Shown: piece after piece, positions 45,821 to 54,388 of the stretch
Layout of the letters: each line of letters starts with the position of its first letter
Numbering within the stretch: position 1 is the stretch's first letter
DNA from: Cytophagaceae bacterium
GTDB lineage: Bacteria; Bacteroidota; Bacteroidia; Flavobacteriales; Flavobacteriaceae
Assembly (NCBI GenBank): GCA_002710685.1
Contig: PALD01000065.1
Coordinates: forward strand, 58,062-122,061
Direction of reading: 5' to 3'
DNA length: 64,000 bases
Notes under the pieces: model-generated
Seen by the model: only the letters and a program-made list of their open reading frames with translations
Told to the model about the DNA's origin: nothing
Database searches by the model: none
Translations under genes and position numbers: made by a program

Positions 45821-46603
45821 ATGAGATCAATTTGGAATGGATCAATAAATTTTGGACTGGTAACCATACCCATCAAACTGTATTCAGGGTCAGAGGACCG
45901 TCGTATTGACCTGGATATGCTTGATAAAAAAGACCATGCCCGCATTCGGTATAAAAGGGTCAATGAAAACACCGGCAAGGAAGTGGCCTGGAAGAATATC
46001 GTAAAAGGCTACAGGGAAAGTGATGAGGAGGAGTATGTCATCCTGGAGAAGGAAGATTTTGAAATGGCAAACATGAAGAAAACCAGGACCATTGAGATTG
46101 AATCTTTTGTGGAAGAAACGCAAATAGAAGATGTCCTCTTCAAGAAACCTTATTTTATAGAACCGCAAAAAGGAGGTGGCAAATCATATAACCTGCTACG
46201 GGATGCCCTGGAGAAAACGGGTAAATTGGGTGTTGCCACATTTGTAATGCGTGAAAAGGAACACCTAAGCCTTATAGGGGTCTATAAAAATATCCTGGTG
46301 CTACATCAAATACGTTTTGAAGACGAAATGCGTGATCCCAAAGAGCTGAAGGTCACAAAAACAAAAGTCTCTAAAAAAGAAGTGGACATGGCGGAAAACC
46401 TTATCGAAAACTATACGGAGCCATTTAAATTATCTGCCTTTAAAGATGTATATAATGCACAATTGCTAAAAATCATTAAACAAAAGGCTACCGGGAAGTT
46501 TAAAAAGCCCAAGAAAGTTGAGAGTACCCCTACTGCGGCAACTGACCTCATGGCACAGTTGAAGGCAAGCCTAGAAAAAAGAAAAAAAGCTAAAGCTTCA
46601 TAA
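45821..46603 (+). CDS. ku: Ku protein (non-homologous end joining)
   Basis: 260 aa, the length of bacterial Ku. The N-terminus MRSIWNGSINFGLVTIPIKLY is the family signature, and HARIRYKRVNENTGKEV and YNLLRDALEKTGKLGVATFVMREKEHL belong to the homodimer ring. The lysine-rich tail (KFKKPKKVES... KRKKAKAS) is the typical DNA/LigD-binding end. It binds double-strand ends and recruits LigD, whose gene starts one base after the stop (TAA-A-ATG), so both are made together. Confidence 0.97.
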   Translation: MRSIWNGSINFGLVTIPIKLYSGSEDRRIDLDMLDKKDHARIRYKRVNENTGKEVAWKNIVKGYRESDEEEYVILEKEDFEMANMKKTRTIEIESFVEETQIEDVLFKKPYFIEPQKGGGKSYNLLRDALEKTGKLGVATFVMREKEHLSLIGVYKNILVLHQIRFEDEMRDPKELKVTKTKVSKKEVDMAENLIENYTEPFKLSAFKDVYNAQLLKIIKQKATGKFKKPKKVESTPTAATDLMAQLKASLEKRKKAKAS

Positions 46604-46604
46604 A

Positions 46605-49028
46605 ATGAGCCTAGAGCAATATATCAAAAAGAGAAGTTTTGATAAAACTCCAGAGCCAGAAGCAGTGTTGGAGGATACATCCCTGAACCGCTTTGTAATT
46701 CAAAGACATCAGGCATCTCACCTCCATTATGATGTAAGATTGGAAATGAACGGGGTCTTAAAGAGCTGGGCCGTGCCCAAGGGTCCCTCCATGAACGCCG
46801 GTGAAAAGAGATTGGCTATCCAAACCGAAGATCATCCTACCAAATACCTTTTTTTTGAAGGCACTATCCCAAAGGGAAACTACGGCGCCGGGGAAATGAC
46901 AATATGGGATCAAGGTATGTATGAGGTATATGAAAAAGACCATAGGGGAAACGCAAGTGAACAATGGTCAAATGGCGAACTTAAAATACACTTTAAAGGG
47001 CAAAAGATAAAGGGTAAATTCACTTTGGTAAAAACACATGGGGGTAATCAAGAGCAATGGCTATTGATAAAGAAAAAAGATGATTATGCCATAGGGTTGC
47101 CCTACGATGCGGAGATGTATGTTGACCGGGGCAAGGACGCAAACATCCCCACAAAGGTAAAAAAACTACCTATTGACAGGCCTATAAGGCCCATGCTTGC
47201 CACTCAGGGAGAGAAGGCATTTAATGATCCTGAGTGGATATTTGAAATCAAATGGGACGGATACCGCATCTTATCATCCGTAATAGATGGGGAAGCACAT
47301 CTCTATTCCCGTAACGGGATAGCTTATAGAAAAAAATTCCCCGGGATTGCCAGGGAACTGGAAAGCTTGCCACATGACCTTATCCTGGATGGTGAGATCG
47401 TGGTACTGGATACAAAGGGATTACCGGTATTTCAACAGTTACAAAACTTTGATCCTGACCATACCACGGGACAATTACGGTACTATGTGTTTGACCTGTT
47501 GCACCTTAATGGGCATGACACTACACAACTCACGCTTCTAGAACGCAAAAGCCTGCTTCCAGAGATATTGGAAGGGCTTGAAAATATAGTGTATTGTGAT
47601 CATATCGAGACCTTGGGCAAGGCATTTTTCAACAAGGCCATAGACAGCGGTCTGGAGGGCATCATGGCCAAAAAGGCAAGTTCACGGTACTTCCCTGGGA
47701 ATCGGTCAGAAAATTGGTTGAAGATAAAGGGCATCAATACCCTTGAGGCCATTATCTGTGGATATACTGAATCTGATAGCAGGCCGTTTGGGTCACTTAT
47801 CCTGGGGATGTACCACAAGGATTCCCTGGTCTATATAGGCAACTGCGGGACGGGCTTCAATAGTGATGAACAAAAAGACCTCGTACGCTTGCTACAGCCG
47901 CTTGTCATAAAAGACAATCCTTTCAATAAAAAACCCTCCTTAAAAGGGCGCACTGCCATCTGGGTGTCCCCCAATTTTATCTGTGAAGTTAAATATGCTG
48001 AATGGACTGACAAACAACATCTGAGACATCCTGTTTACAAAGGCTTGCGGGATGATAAGTTACTTCAGGAAGTCAATACCCGTGCACAACCTACGGAACA
48101 CAAAACCACCGCCTCCCATACGGATTCATCTTCTATCTTGAAGATTGAAGACCAAGAGGTCAAGCTCTCAAACCTGGACAAGGTTTTTTGGCCCCAAGCG
48201 GGATACCGGAAATTTGATTTGATTGATTATTACATACAAATGGCCGACCATATACTTCCCTACCTTGCTAACCGTCCGCAAAACCTGCATCGCCACCCTG
48301 ATGGAATAGAAAAAAAGGGCTTTTATCATAAAGATCAAGAAAACATACCCTCTTTTGCGCAAAGCACGACCATTTATTCTAAATCTGCCCAAAGGAATAT
48401 TGAGTACATCCTTTGTAACAATGAGGCCACGCTTATCCATCTGGCAAACCTGGGATGTATAGAGCTGAACCCATGGAATTCTACCGTGGACGACCTCAAT
48501 CATCCCACATATGGCGTGATTGACCTGGACCCATCCCCCCACAATTCGTTTGATGAAGTACTGCAAACGGCTAGGAAGGTCAAGGAGATACTGGATAGGG
48601 CAAAAATAGAGGGATACTGTAAGACCTCTGGATCTAGAGGGCTACATATCTACATCCCCATGGCAAATGAATATTCTTACGAGGAAGTTCGCAATTTTAT
48701 CAAACTGTTATGTCATTTTGTACAGCAAGGGCTATCCTCCCTCACCACCCTGGAACGCTCCCTAAAAAAAAGGAACGGAAGGATTTACCTGGACTATTTA
48801 CAGAACCGTCGTGGGCAAACCATTGCCGCGCCCTATAGCCTGCGTCCTAAACCCGGTGCTACGGTATCCATGCCCGTTACCTGGAACAAGGTCATGCAGG
48901 GTTTTAAAATCGAGGAATATGATATCAAGACCGTGCCCCAACATATGGAACAGGCACACGATATATTTAAACCTGTCCTGGGTAAAGCAATGGATATGGA
49001 AAAAGCACTCCTAAACCTAGAAGCATAA
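46605..49028 (+). CDS. ligD: ATP-dependent DNA ligase D (PE-ligase-polymerase)
   Basis: 807 aa with three domains. 3'-phosphoesterase, about 25-180: FVIQRHQASHLHYDVRLEMNG, WAVPKGPS, GNYGAGEMTIWD. Ligase, about 195-500: EIKWDGYRIL with nucleotidyl lysine K216, LDGEIVVLD, EGIMAKKASSRY. Primase-polymerase, about 520-807: LSNLDKVFWPQAGY, GVIDLDPSPHNSFDEV (metal aspartates), TSGSRGLHIYIP. This order is that of Pseudomonas LigD and differs from the mycobacterial Pol-PE-Lig order. It repairs double-strand breaks with Ku, with which it is co-transcribed. Confidence 0.97.
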   Translation: MSLEQYIKKRSFDKTPEPEAVLEDTSLNRFVIQRHQASHLHYDVRLEMNGVLKSWAVPKGPSMNAGEKRLAIQTEDHPTKYLFFEGTIPKGNYGAGEMTIWDQGMYEVYEKDHRGNASEQWSNGELKIHFKGQKIKGKFTLVKTHGGNQEQWLLIKKKDDYAIGLPYDAEMYVDRGKDANIPTKVKKLPIDRPIRPMLATQGEKAFNDPEWIFEIKWDGYRILSSVIDGEAHLYSRNGIAYRKKFPGIARELESLPHDLILDGEIVVLDTKGLPVFQQLQNFDPDHTTGQLRYYVFDLLHLNGHDTTQLTLLERKSLLPEILEGLENIVYCDHIETLGKAFFNKAIDSGLEGIMAKKASSRYFPGNRSENWLKIKGINTLEAIICGYTESDSRPFGSLILGMYHKDSLVYIGNCGTGFNSDEQKDLVRLLQPLVIKDNPFNKKPSLKGRTAIWVSPNFICEVKYAEWTDKQHLRHPVYKGLRDDKLLQEVNTRAQPTEHKTTASHTDSSSILKIEDQEVKLSNLDKVFWPQAGYRKFDLIDYYIQMADHILPYLANRPQNLHRHPDGIEKKGFYHKDQENIPSFAQSTTIYSKSAQRNIEYILCNNEATLIHLANLGCIELNPWNSTVDDLNHPTYGVIDLDPSPHNSFDEVLQTARKVKEILDRAKIEGYCKTSGSRGLHIYIPMANEYSYEEVRNFIKLLCHFVQQGLSSLTTLERSLKKRNGRIYLDYLQNRRGQTIAAPYSLRPKPGATVSMPVTWNKVMQGFKIEEYDIKTVPQHMEQAHDIFKPVLGKAMDMEKALLNLEA

Positions 49029-49060
49029 GGGAATAATAAACAACCAAAAAAGAAATCACC

Positions 49061-49909
49061 ATGAAAAAACCAACCCAATTTCCAGAACAGTCACAATCAC
49101 AGCCTGGCGATGAGCATAAAATGCATCCCAAGCCCCTGATCATTAGGCACGATTATAAGGGTGCTGACAAACTCAAGGACAAGGTTGCCTTTATCTCAGG
49201 CGGCGATAGCGGTATTGGCCGCAGTGTGGCAGTACATTTTGCACGTGAAGGGGCTGATGTCACCATTGTTTATCGCAAGGAAGACCAGGATGCCAAGGAT
49301 ACCCGTGCCCTTGTGGAAAAAGAAGGAAGAACATGTCAAATCATCCCTGGCGACATCAAGAGCAAGAAGTTTTGTAAAAAGGCACTGGAGGCTTGCGTGA
49401 GCTTTCATGGCAAACTCAACATCCTTGTAAACAATGCTGCCGTACAATTTCCCAAGGATACCCTGGAAGAAATCAGCAAGGAACAAATAGAAGAAACCTT
49501 TGGCACCAATATCTTTCCATTTTTCTACCTCAGCAAGCTGGCCCTGGAGCACCTTTCGGCAGGAGATTGTATAATCAACACCAGCTCGGTCACCGCCTAC
49601 CGCGGCAGCGCACACCTTATTGACTACTCCAGCACAAAAGGGGCAATCGTGAGCTTTACCCGGTCTCTATCGCTCAACCTCGCGCCTAAGAAGATACGTG
49701 TTAACGGCGTGGCCCCCGGCCCTATATGGACGCCCCTTATCCCAGCTACCTTTGATGAGGTACATGAGTTTGGACAGGATGTCCCGCTGGGACGTGCCGG
49801 CCAACCCAGTGAGGTGGCCCCTGCCTATGTGTTCTTGGCAAGTGCTGACGCCAGTTACATCACCGGCCAATTCATACATGTCAATGGGGGCGAACTGATA
49901 GGCGCATAA
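49061..49909 (+). CDS. SDR-family oxidoreductase (general-stress type)
   Basis: 282 aa. NAD(P) motif GGDSGIGR (47-54), NNAA, and catalytic Y189/K193 in IDYSSTKGAIV. The N-terminal extension FPEQSQSQPGDEHKMHPKP is the mark of the YdaD/YhxD/GSP39-like subgroup of short-chain dehydrogenases linked to general stress in Bacillus and others; the substrate is unknown. It is 32 bases after ligD in the same direction. Confidence 0.92.
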   Translation: MKKPTQFPEQSQSQPGDEHKMHPKPLIIRHDYKGADKLKDKVAFISGGDSGIGRSVAVHFAREGADVTIVYRKEDQDAKDTRALVEKEGRTCQIIPGDIKSKKFCKKALEACVSFHGKLNILVNNAAVQFPKDTLEEISKEQIEETFGTNIFPFFYLSKLALEHLSAGDCIINTSSVTAYRGSAHLIDYSSTKGAIVSFTRSLSLNLAPKKIRVNGVAPGPIWTPLIPATFDEVHEFGQDVPLGRAGQPSEVAPAYVFLASADASYITGQFIHVNGGELIGA

Positions 49910-49919
49910 ATTTACCGAT

Positions 49920-50333
49920 ATGAAAAAAACCATCACCATCCTTTGCTGCTTATTTGTGATGAGCTGCTCCTGGCCCAAAGATCCTGAAGACACCTTTGAG
50001 CAGGCAAGACATAAAGGCCTACGCGTGGGGGTCGTGAGTACCCCTCAAGACAGGGCAAGCATAGACCGGGAGAAGGCCATGCTCGTCGCTTTCGCGAAAG
50101 CGAATACCATGCAGCTCACCTTTGTAGAAGACAGTGAGACCCACCTAATTGAGCTGCTCAAGCAGTATGAACTGGCCATCGTATGTGGCGGTTTTACCAA
50201 GAACACCTTGTGGAAAGAAGAGGCCGGCCTCACCCGCCCGTATGATAAAGAACATGTACTGCTCATCCCAAAAGGGGAAAACAAACTGGCCGTAGCGCTG
50301 GAAGCATTTATGCAAAAACATACCGCACAATGA
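49920..50333 (+). CDS. Short lipoprotein resembling one half of a family 3 solute-binding protein
   Basis: 137 aa with lipobox FVMSC. GLRVGVVSTP near the mature start, VAFAKANTMQLTFVED, LIELLKQYELAIVCGGFTKNT, RPYDKEHVLLIPKG and LAVALEAFMQKH follow the order of motifs in SBP family 3, but the protein is about 100 residues shorter than usual, so it lacks most of the second lobe. A ligand cannot be named. The gene overlaps the CDF transporter by four bases (ATGA). An exact 16-bp palindrome CGCTTTCGCGAAAGCG lies inside it at 50087-50102, encoding AFAKA. Confidence 0.65.
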   Translation: MKKTITILCCLFVMSCSWPKDPEDTFEQARHKGLRVGVVSTPQDRASIDREKAMLVAFAKANTMQLTFVEDSETHLIELLKQYELAIVCGGFTKNTLWKEEAGLTRPYDKEHVLLIPKGENKLAVALEAFMQKHTAQ

Positions 50334-51271
50334 TACTGACTAAACGATACGAACTGCCACCCCGGTTGCAGGAGGCGCTCAAGAAGGCCAAAAAGCTGGA
50401 GTGGATCACCATAGCCTACCTCATTACCGTGGTGGTCGTCATGTACCTCGTGATGGGGTCTTCACAGGCCATGAAGACCGCTTGGCTTGAAGATGCCCTG
50501 GGGATGCTTCCGGGCATTGCGTTTTTGATAGCTTCGGGAATCTATGATAGGCCACCTTCCCAGAAGTTTCCTTACGGGTATCACAGGGTTTACAGCATTG
50601 CCTACCTCACCGGTGCCGTGGCACTGTTTGCCATGGGTATTTTTCTTATTATAGATTCCAGCATATCCCTCATCCAGGCAGAGCACCCTACCATAGGCAG
50701 CATATCCATGGCTGGGCATACCATTTGGTTGGGGTGGCTCATGCTCGTGGCACTGCTCTATAGTGCGCTTCCGGCCATGATACTGGGCTACAAGAAGCTA
50801 CCCCTGGCAAAAAAACTGCACAACAAGATACTCTTTACTGATGCTGATACCCAGAAGGCTGATTACATGACCGCCTTTGCCGCGATGCTGGGCATACTGG
50901 GCGTAGGTGCTGGGCTATGGTGGGCAGACTCCGTGGCGGCCATATTTATTTCCTTCTCGGTGATAAAGGATGGGTTCAAGAACCTGAAGAATGCCACCAT
51001 GAGCCTGATGGATGAATATCCTAAAAAAGTGGGCACAAAGGATTTTGATGAACTGGTGGAGCATATGGAGAAGGAAGTAAAATCATGGCAATGGGTACGG
51101 GATGCCCAGGTACGCTTCCGCGAAAGCGGGCAGGTCTATTTTGGTGAGGTATATGTCATTGCGCATGAAACGCTTGACATCGAGTCTCACATTCAGGAGG
51201 GTATGGTACGCCTTAAGGAGTTCCACTGGAAGATTCACGACGTGACCATATGCCCCGTGGCCAAGTTCTAG
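50330..51271 (+). CDS. Cation diffusion facilitator (CDF) family transporter
   Basis: 313 aa with about six membrane helices and a C-terminal cytoplasmic domain (EYPKKVGTKDFDELVEHMEKEVKSW, VRFRESGQVYFGEVYVIAHE). TAWLEDALGMLPGIAFLIAS...FPYGYHR and FTDADTQKADYMTAFAAMLGILGVG...WWADSVAAIFISF are CDF features; E/D and D/D replace the usual H/D metal-site residues in helices 2 and 5, pointing to a subgroup with unclear metal preference. It probably exports divalent metal. It overlaps the lipoprotein gene by four bases. Confidence 0.9.
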   Translation: MILTKRYELPPRLQEALKKAKKLEWITIAYLITVVVVMYLVMGSSQAMKTAWLEDALGMLPGIAFLIASGIYDRPPSQKFPYGYHRVYSIAYLTGAVALFAMGIFLIIDSSISLIQAEHPTIGSISMAGHTIWLGWLMLVALLYSALPAMILGYKKLPLAKKLHNKILFTDADTQKADYMTAFAAMLGILGVGAGLWWADSVAAIFISFSVIKDGFKNLKNATMSLMDEYPKKVGTKDFDELVEHMEKEVKSWQWVRDAQVRFRESGQVYFGEVYVIAHETLDIESHIQEGMVRLKEFHWKIHDVTICPVAKF

Positions 51272-51312
51272 GGCGCCCCCCTATCAATTGCTTTAACAAC
51301 TATCAGGAATCT

Positions 51313-51720
51313 ATGAAAATACTATTCTATACAGCCCTTTGTGTAGCGACCATGACCCTATGCAGTCATATACTGTCATTGATATGCAACAAACGGTTTT
51401 CTGAACCACACCTTTTAAATGATCTGTATGCCCGGCATATGCCCAGATTTTTTCAGAAATCCTTTGGATGGATAGTGCACTATCTTCTGGGGGTGCTGTA
51501 TTATTTGGGGTATCTAGGGTTTATCACTATGCTGGCCAACGGTATCCTATATGCTATCCTTTATGGAATCCTGGCGGGTCTCTCTGGGGTAGCAGGATGG
51601 ATGATTATGTTCAGCACGCACGACAATCCCCCAAAAATTGACTTTGCTGCCTTTTATATCCAGTTGGTCCTCGCCCATGTAATCTTCGCGCTTACAGCGT
51701 ATGGGTTAGTGATGTATTAA
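51313..51720 (+). CDS. Small integral membrane protein of unknown function
   Basis: 135 aa from ATG 51313; the in-frame ATG at 51250 lies inside the CDF gene and gives a poorer N-terminus. Hydrophobic stretches at about 3-22, 48-68, 72-98 and 112-135 suggest four membrane helices. HMPRFFQKSFGWIVHYLLG and FSTHDNPPKIDFAAFYIQL are the only polar parts. I do not recognise the family. It is 41 bases after the CDF gene and may share its transcript. Confidence 0.7.
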   Translation: MKILFYTALCVATMTLCSHILSLICNKRFSEPHLLNDLYARHMPRFFQKSFGWIVHYLLGVLYYLGYLGFITMLANGILYAILYGILAGLSGVAGWMIMFSTHDNPPKIDFAAFYIQLVLAHVIFALTAYGLVMY

Positions 51721-51770
51721 AAGTCTAGATGGAGTGTAAAGTATTAATGTATTGCGTATTGAGTATTATT

Positions 51771-51818
51771 GTTATCAAGTGATAGTCTTAATAGGGTATG
51801 CCTAGATAGGTGGATAAC
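51771..51818 (+). repeat. 48-bp dispersed repeat, copy 2
   Basis: Second copy of the element at 43272-43319 (47/48 identical, same strand). It lies in the 126-base gap between the membrane-protein gene and the last gene of the defence island, that is, exactly at the island's left edge. Confidence 0.9.
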
Positions 51819-51846
51819 CATCTACCCGTGTAACAACATAACAGCT

Positions 51847-52722
51847 TTATAAAACTGGTTTACGCATACTGGTCTTCCCGTTAGAAGGTTTCCCAGTCTT
51901 ATGGCAATACTTCTCCGGGAAATCCCAATTTTCAAAGGCTGCCCATGTACTGTAAGAATCATAGGTCATAGGCCTATTTGGGTTAAAGGGTATACGCTCC
52001 CCTGTACGAATACAGTATCCCTTGTCATTCTTTTCCTTTTCCTTTTTAGCGGCAACCTTGGTTTTTCTTTTAGGTCTTTCTAGAGCATTAGGATCTATAA
52101 ATATCTCTGAAGGAAAATCCTGCACTGTACTAAAATCCTTATCCCCTGGTTTAAGCTTTGAATACTTATAGTACTTATCTGTTTTGTCCAATAAAACTTC
52201 TGAGTGCAAATACTCCTTGGTTCCATTAGCCGAACTTTCAAAATAGGCAGGTCTTTTAATATAGATAGCTATATTTTCTTGAGCAATTTTGATACACGTG
52301 CGCAAGGCTTTAATCCCTGCATCAGCATTTACTGTTTTTGAGTTATCAGAATGAAATAGCACACCAAACTCTATATTATTTTCAAACGAATGACTATAAA
52401 GATTTATAGACGTCACAACCCCCTTTTGCTCATTCGCATAGTATTTCGCATGTAGTTGAGGCACATACACAATGCTTATATTTAAGAACTGTGTAAAGAA
52501 CTCTAAATCTCTCTTACTTAAACTTTTGTAGGTAGCACCTTCATTCTTGCCAAAGATGAGCAGCACATGCAAATCCCGCTTATAGAGATTATGCTCAAAT
52601 ATCTTCTTAAAATGGGAATCTAGTTTTATGTAAGGGCACGCAATTATTAATGTCTTTTGCGCCTCCCAGATAATATCATCAACAGCATCAATTAAAGCAT
52701 CACCAGTAAGAAATTCACTCAT
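51847..52722 (-). CDS. PLD-like protein with C-terminal Cys-pair domain
   Basis: 291 aa. Residues 1-135 resemble a phospholipase D-like nuclease domain: TLIIACPYIKLD, LHVLLIFGKNEG, and LHAKYYANEQKGVVTSINLYSHSFENNIEFGVLF, with H91 and K93 of the HxK motif but Glu/Asn where Asp is expected. The linker is basic (RPKRKTKVAAKKEKEK). The end has two matching CxxTG units (YCIRTGERIPFN and YCHKTGKPSNG), which look like a small zinc-binding fold. Single PLD domains act as dimers. It is the last gene of the minus-strand defence operon, 88 bases after the Mrr gene. Confidence 0.7.
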   Translation of the reverse strand: MSEFLTGDALIDAVDDIIWEAQKTLIIACPYIKLDSHFKKIFEHNLYKRDLHVLLIFGKNEGATYKSLSKRDLEFFTQFLNISIVYVPQLHAKYYANEQKGVVTSINLYSHSFENNIEFGVLFHSDNSKTVNADAGIKALRTCIKIAQENIAIYIKRPAYFESSANGTKEYLHSEVLLDKTDKYYKYSKLKPGDKDFSTVQDFPSEIFIDPNALERPKRKTKVAAKKEKEKNDKGYCIRTGERIPFNPNRPMTYDSYSTWAAFENWDFPEKYCHKTGKPSNGKTSMRKPVL

Positions 52723-52810
52723 TATAAATTTGGTAAGTATTTTATGCGAGGGCTAAACTAAAGAAGTCTGAGACTTTAGACAAATTCTTTTTCTAATCCT
52801 AATATACCTT

Positions 52811-53722
52811 TCAACAATCATTCATCACATCCCAAAAGTCGGTATCCAGCTTCTTGATTTCAATGGTCTGTACCGTTTGCATGCCCAGCCCGTATTCATA
52901 GATATAATCAGCCAACTGATTCCCGTCTATCAATATCACGGTTGCGTGCGCACTATTTGCATAATTCACGGCTTCCTGGGAGAAATAGGAAGTCGTTATA
53001 AAAACCCCTTTGCTATGGGCAGTGCCTGATAATGCCCCCACAAACTTTTGCACATCTGGCCTCGAGATACAGTTTTTTGGGTCATAACATTTAGCCTGTA
53101 TATAAATCCTACCCAATCCCAGAACATCTTCTTTGATAATCCCATCAATCCCCCCATCGTTGGAGGCTTGTGTTACCAAGCCTGATTCTTTTATTTCACC
53201 ACCATACCCCATGGCTTGTAATAATTTTACAACTAGCGCTTCAAACTCGTAAGGCGACTTGGCCAGTATGGTATTTAAAATCTCGGCCTTACGGGCAGCT
53301 TTAATACTCTCAAAAGAATTATAGAGTTCTTCTGCGGGGGTAAGGTCCTTACTTGGCGTTGTATCAACAAGCTTGGTGGTTTCTTTTTGTCGCGTAGGTT
53401 CCCGCTCACTTAGTTTGGCATCAATATACCTATTGACTTCCTCTGGCTTGTTGAGCATGGCGAGACCTGCTGTATTGATTTCATAATAACCCCGTCTGGG
53501 CTTGGTCACCAGGTCTGCCAGGTGCATATAGCTCAAGGCCCAGGTTACCCTATCATAAAAGATATGCCCATTGCCCGAGGGGTACATCTCAGCCACTTCC
53601 TCGTCCGTGAGTTGAAAATGCCTGGCCAGTAATTCTACAAAATCTTTAAGCTTTAAGGTACCATGCTGCTGTAGCATTTGTAGTGCCGGTACGCGTATTT
53701 CGTCGTGTTTGGGTATGGGCAT
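52811..53722 (-). CDS. mrr: Mrr-type restriction endonuclease
   Basis: 303 aa. An N-terminal winged-helix Mrr_N domain covers about 1-95 (VPALQMLQQHGTLKLKDFVELLA, WALSYMHLADLVTKPRRGYYEI). The catalytic PD-(D/E)xK domain covers about 155-280, with E161 (YEFEALVVKLL), D193 in GGIDGII and Q209-A-K211 in IYIQAKCY, all kept. Mrr enzymes cut DNA with foreign methylation (type IV restriction). It follows the GIY-YIG-like gene by about 44 bases on the same strand, in the type I locus. Confidence 0.9.
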   Translation of the reverse strand: MPIPKHDEIRVPALQMLQQHGTLKLKDFVELLARHFQLTDEEVAEMYPSGNGHIFYDRVTWALSYMHLADLVTKPRRGYYEINTAGLAMLNKPEEVNRYIDAKLSEREPTRQKETTKLVDTTPSKDLTPAEELYNSFESIKAARKAEILNTILAKSPYEFEALVVKLLQAMGYGGEIKESGLVTQASNDGGIDGIIKEDVLGLGRIYIQAKCYDPKNCISRPDVQKFVGALSGTAHSKGVFITTSYFSQEAVNYANSAHATVILIDGNQLADYIYEYGLGMQTVQTIEIKKLDTDFWDVMNDC

Positions 53723-53766
53723 TGAGATATATGTTTTATTCTTAAATTATGCTTAAGCTACATTAA

Positions 53767-54357
53767 CTAATAGCGTCCTATTAGAGGCTTTAGTTCAAGT
53801 GCCAATTCTTTTTCAAGGGCTGCAATTAAATATTTCATATCATTATCAAATACAATATACTTCACTTTAAGATTACCAAATTTAGTTGTATTATACCAGT
53901 GAAATAATTGCATACTTGCCGTTTTTTCACTCAAAGAATAGCCTAAATGTGTTACCAATCTTCCCCAAAAATAAGTTTGTACCTTACCTACATATAGTGT
54001 TGTACTTTCATTAGAAAATGACTTTTTAAATGATGCGGTGTTTCTATAGTTTGGATCTGTATATTTACCTTTTATACCACGAACATAACATTCGTATTTT
54101 TCCCTTATTGCTACATTCCTATCGGATGATTCTAATTCAAACCAATATAAAACCGGCTTCTTTATATTTTTCAATTTTTGAAAAATATTCGAGTGTTCTT
54201 TGCAAGTAGTTATATCGCATTCTTTACAATAATCCTTATGAAAATAATTGGAATTCAGCTCAATGAAATTATTATTTTCTTGTTCACAAAATCTCTTATG
54301 AGCTTTTTCTATTGTACTTTTTGCTCGTCCTAATGATTTCTCTACTATCTCGTTCAT
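53767..54357 (-). CDS. GIY-YIG-like protein of the defence island
   Basis: 196 aa from ATG 54357. An in-frame ATG at 54450 would overlap hsdR by 62 bases and is less likely. The middle has paired cysteines (YCKECDITTCKEH), possibly zinc-binding. The C-terminal half contains STTLYVGKVQTYFWGRLVTH followed by a helix and FHWYNTTKFGNLKVKYIVF, which resembles the LYVGK...L..RL..HL core of GIY-YIG nucleases, although the first GIY is replaced by TLY. I am not sure that it is catalytic. Its base composition is AT-rich compared with hsdR. Confidence 0.55.
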   Translation of the reverse strand: MNEIVEKSLGRAKSTIEKAHKRFCEQENNNFIELNSNYFHKDYCKECDITTCKEHSNIFQKLKNIKKPVLYWFELESSDRNVAIREKYECYVRGIKGKYTDPNYRNTASFKKSFSNESTTLYVGKVQTYFWGRLVTHLGYSLSEKTASMQLFHWYNTTKFGNLKVKYIVFDNDMKYLIAALEKELALELKPLIGRY

Positions 54358-54388
54358 ACAAAATTCACTGTCTACTATTAATAGCTTA

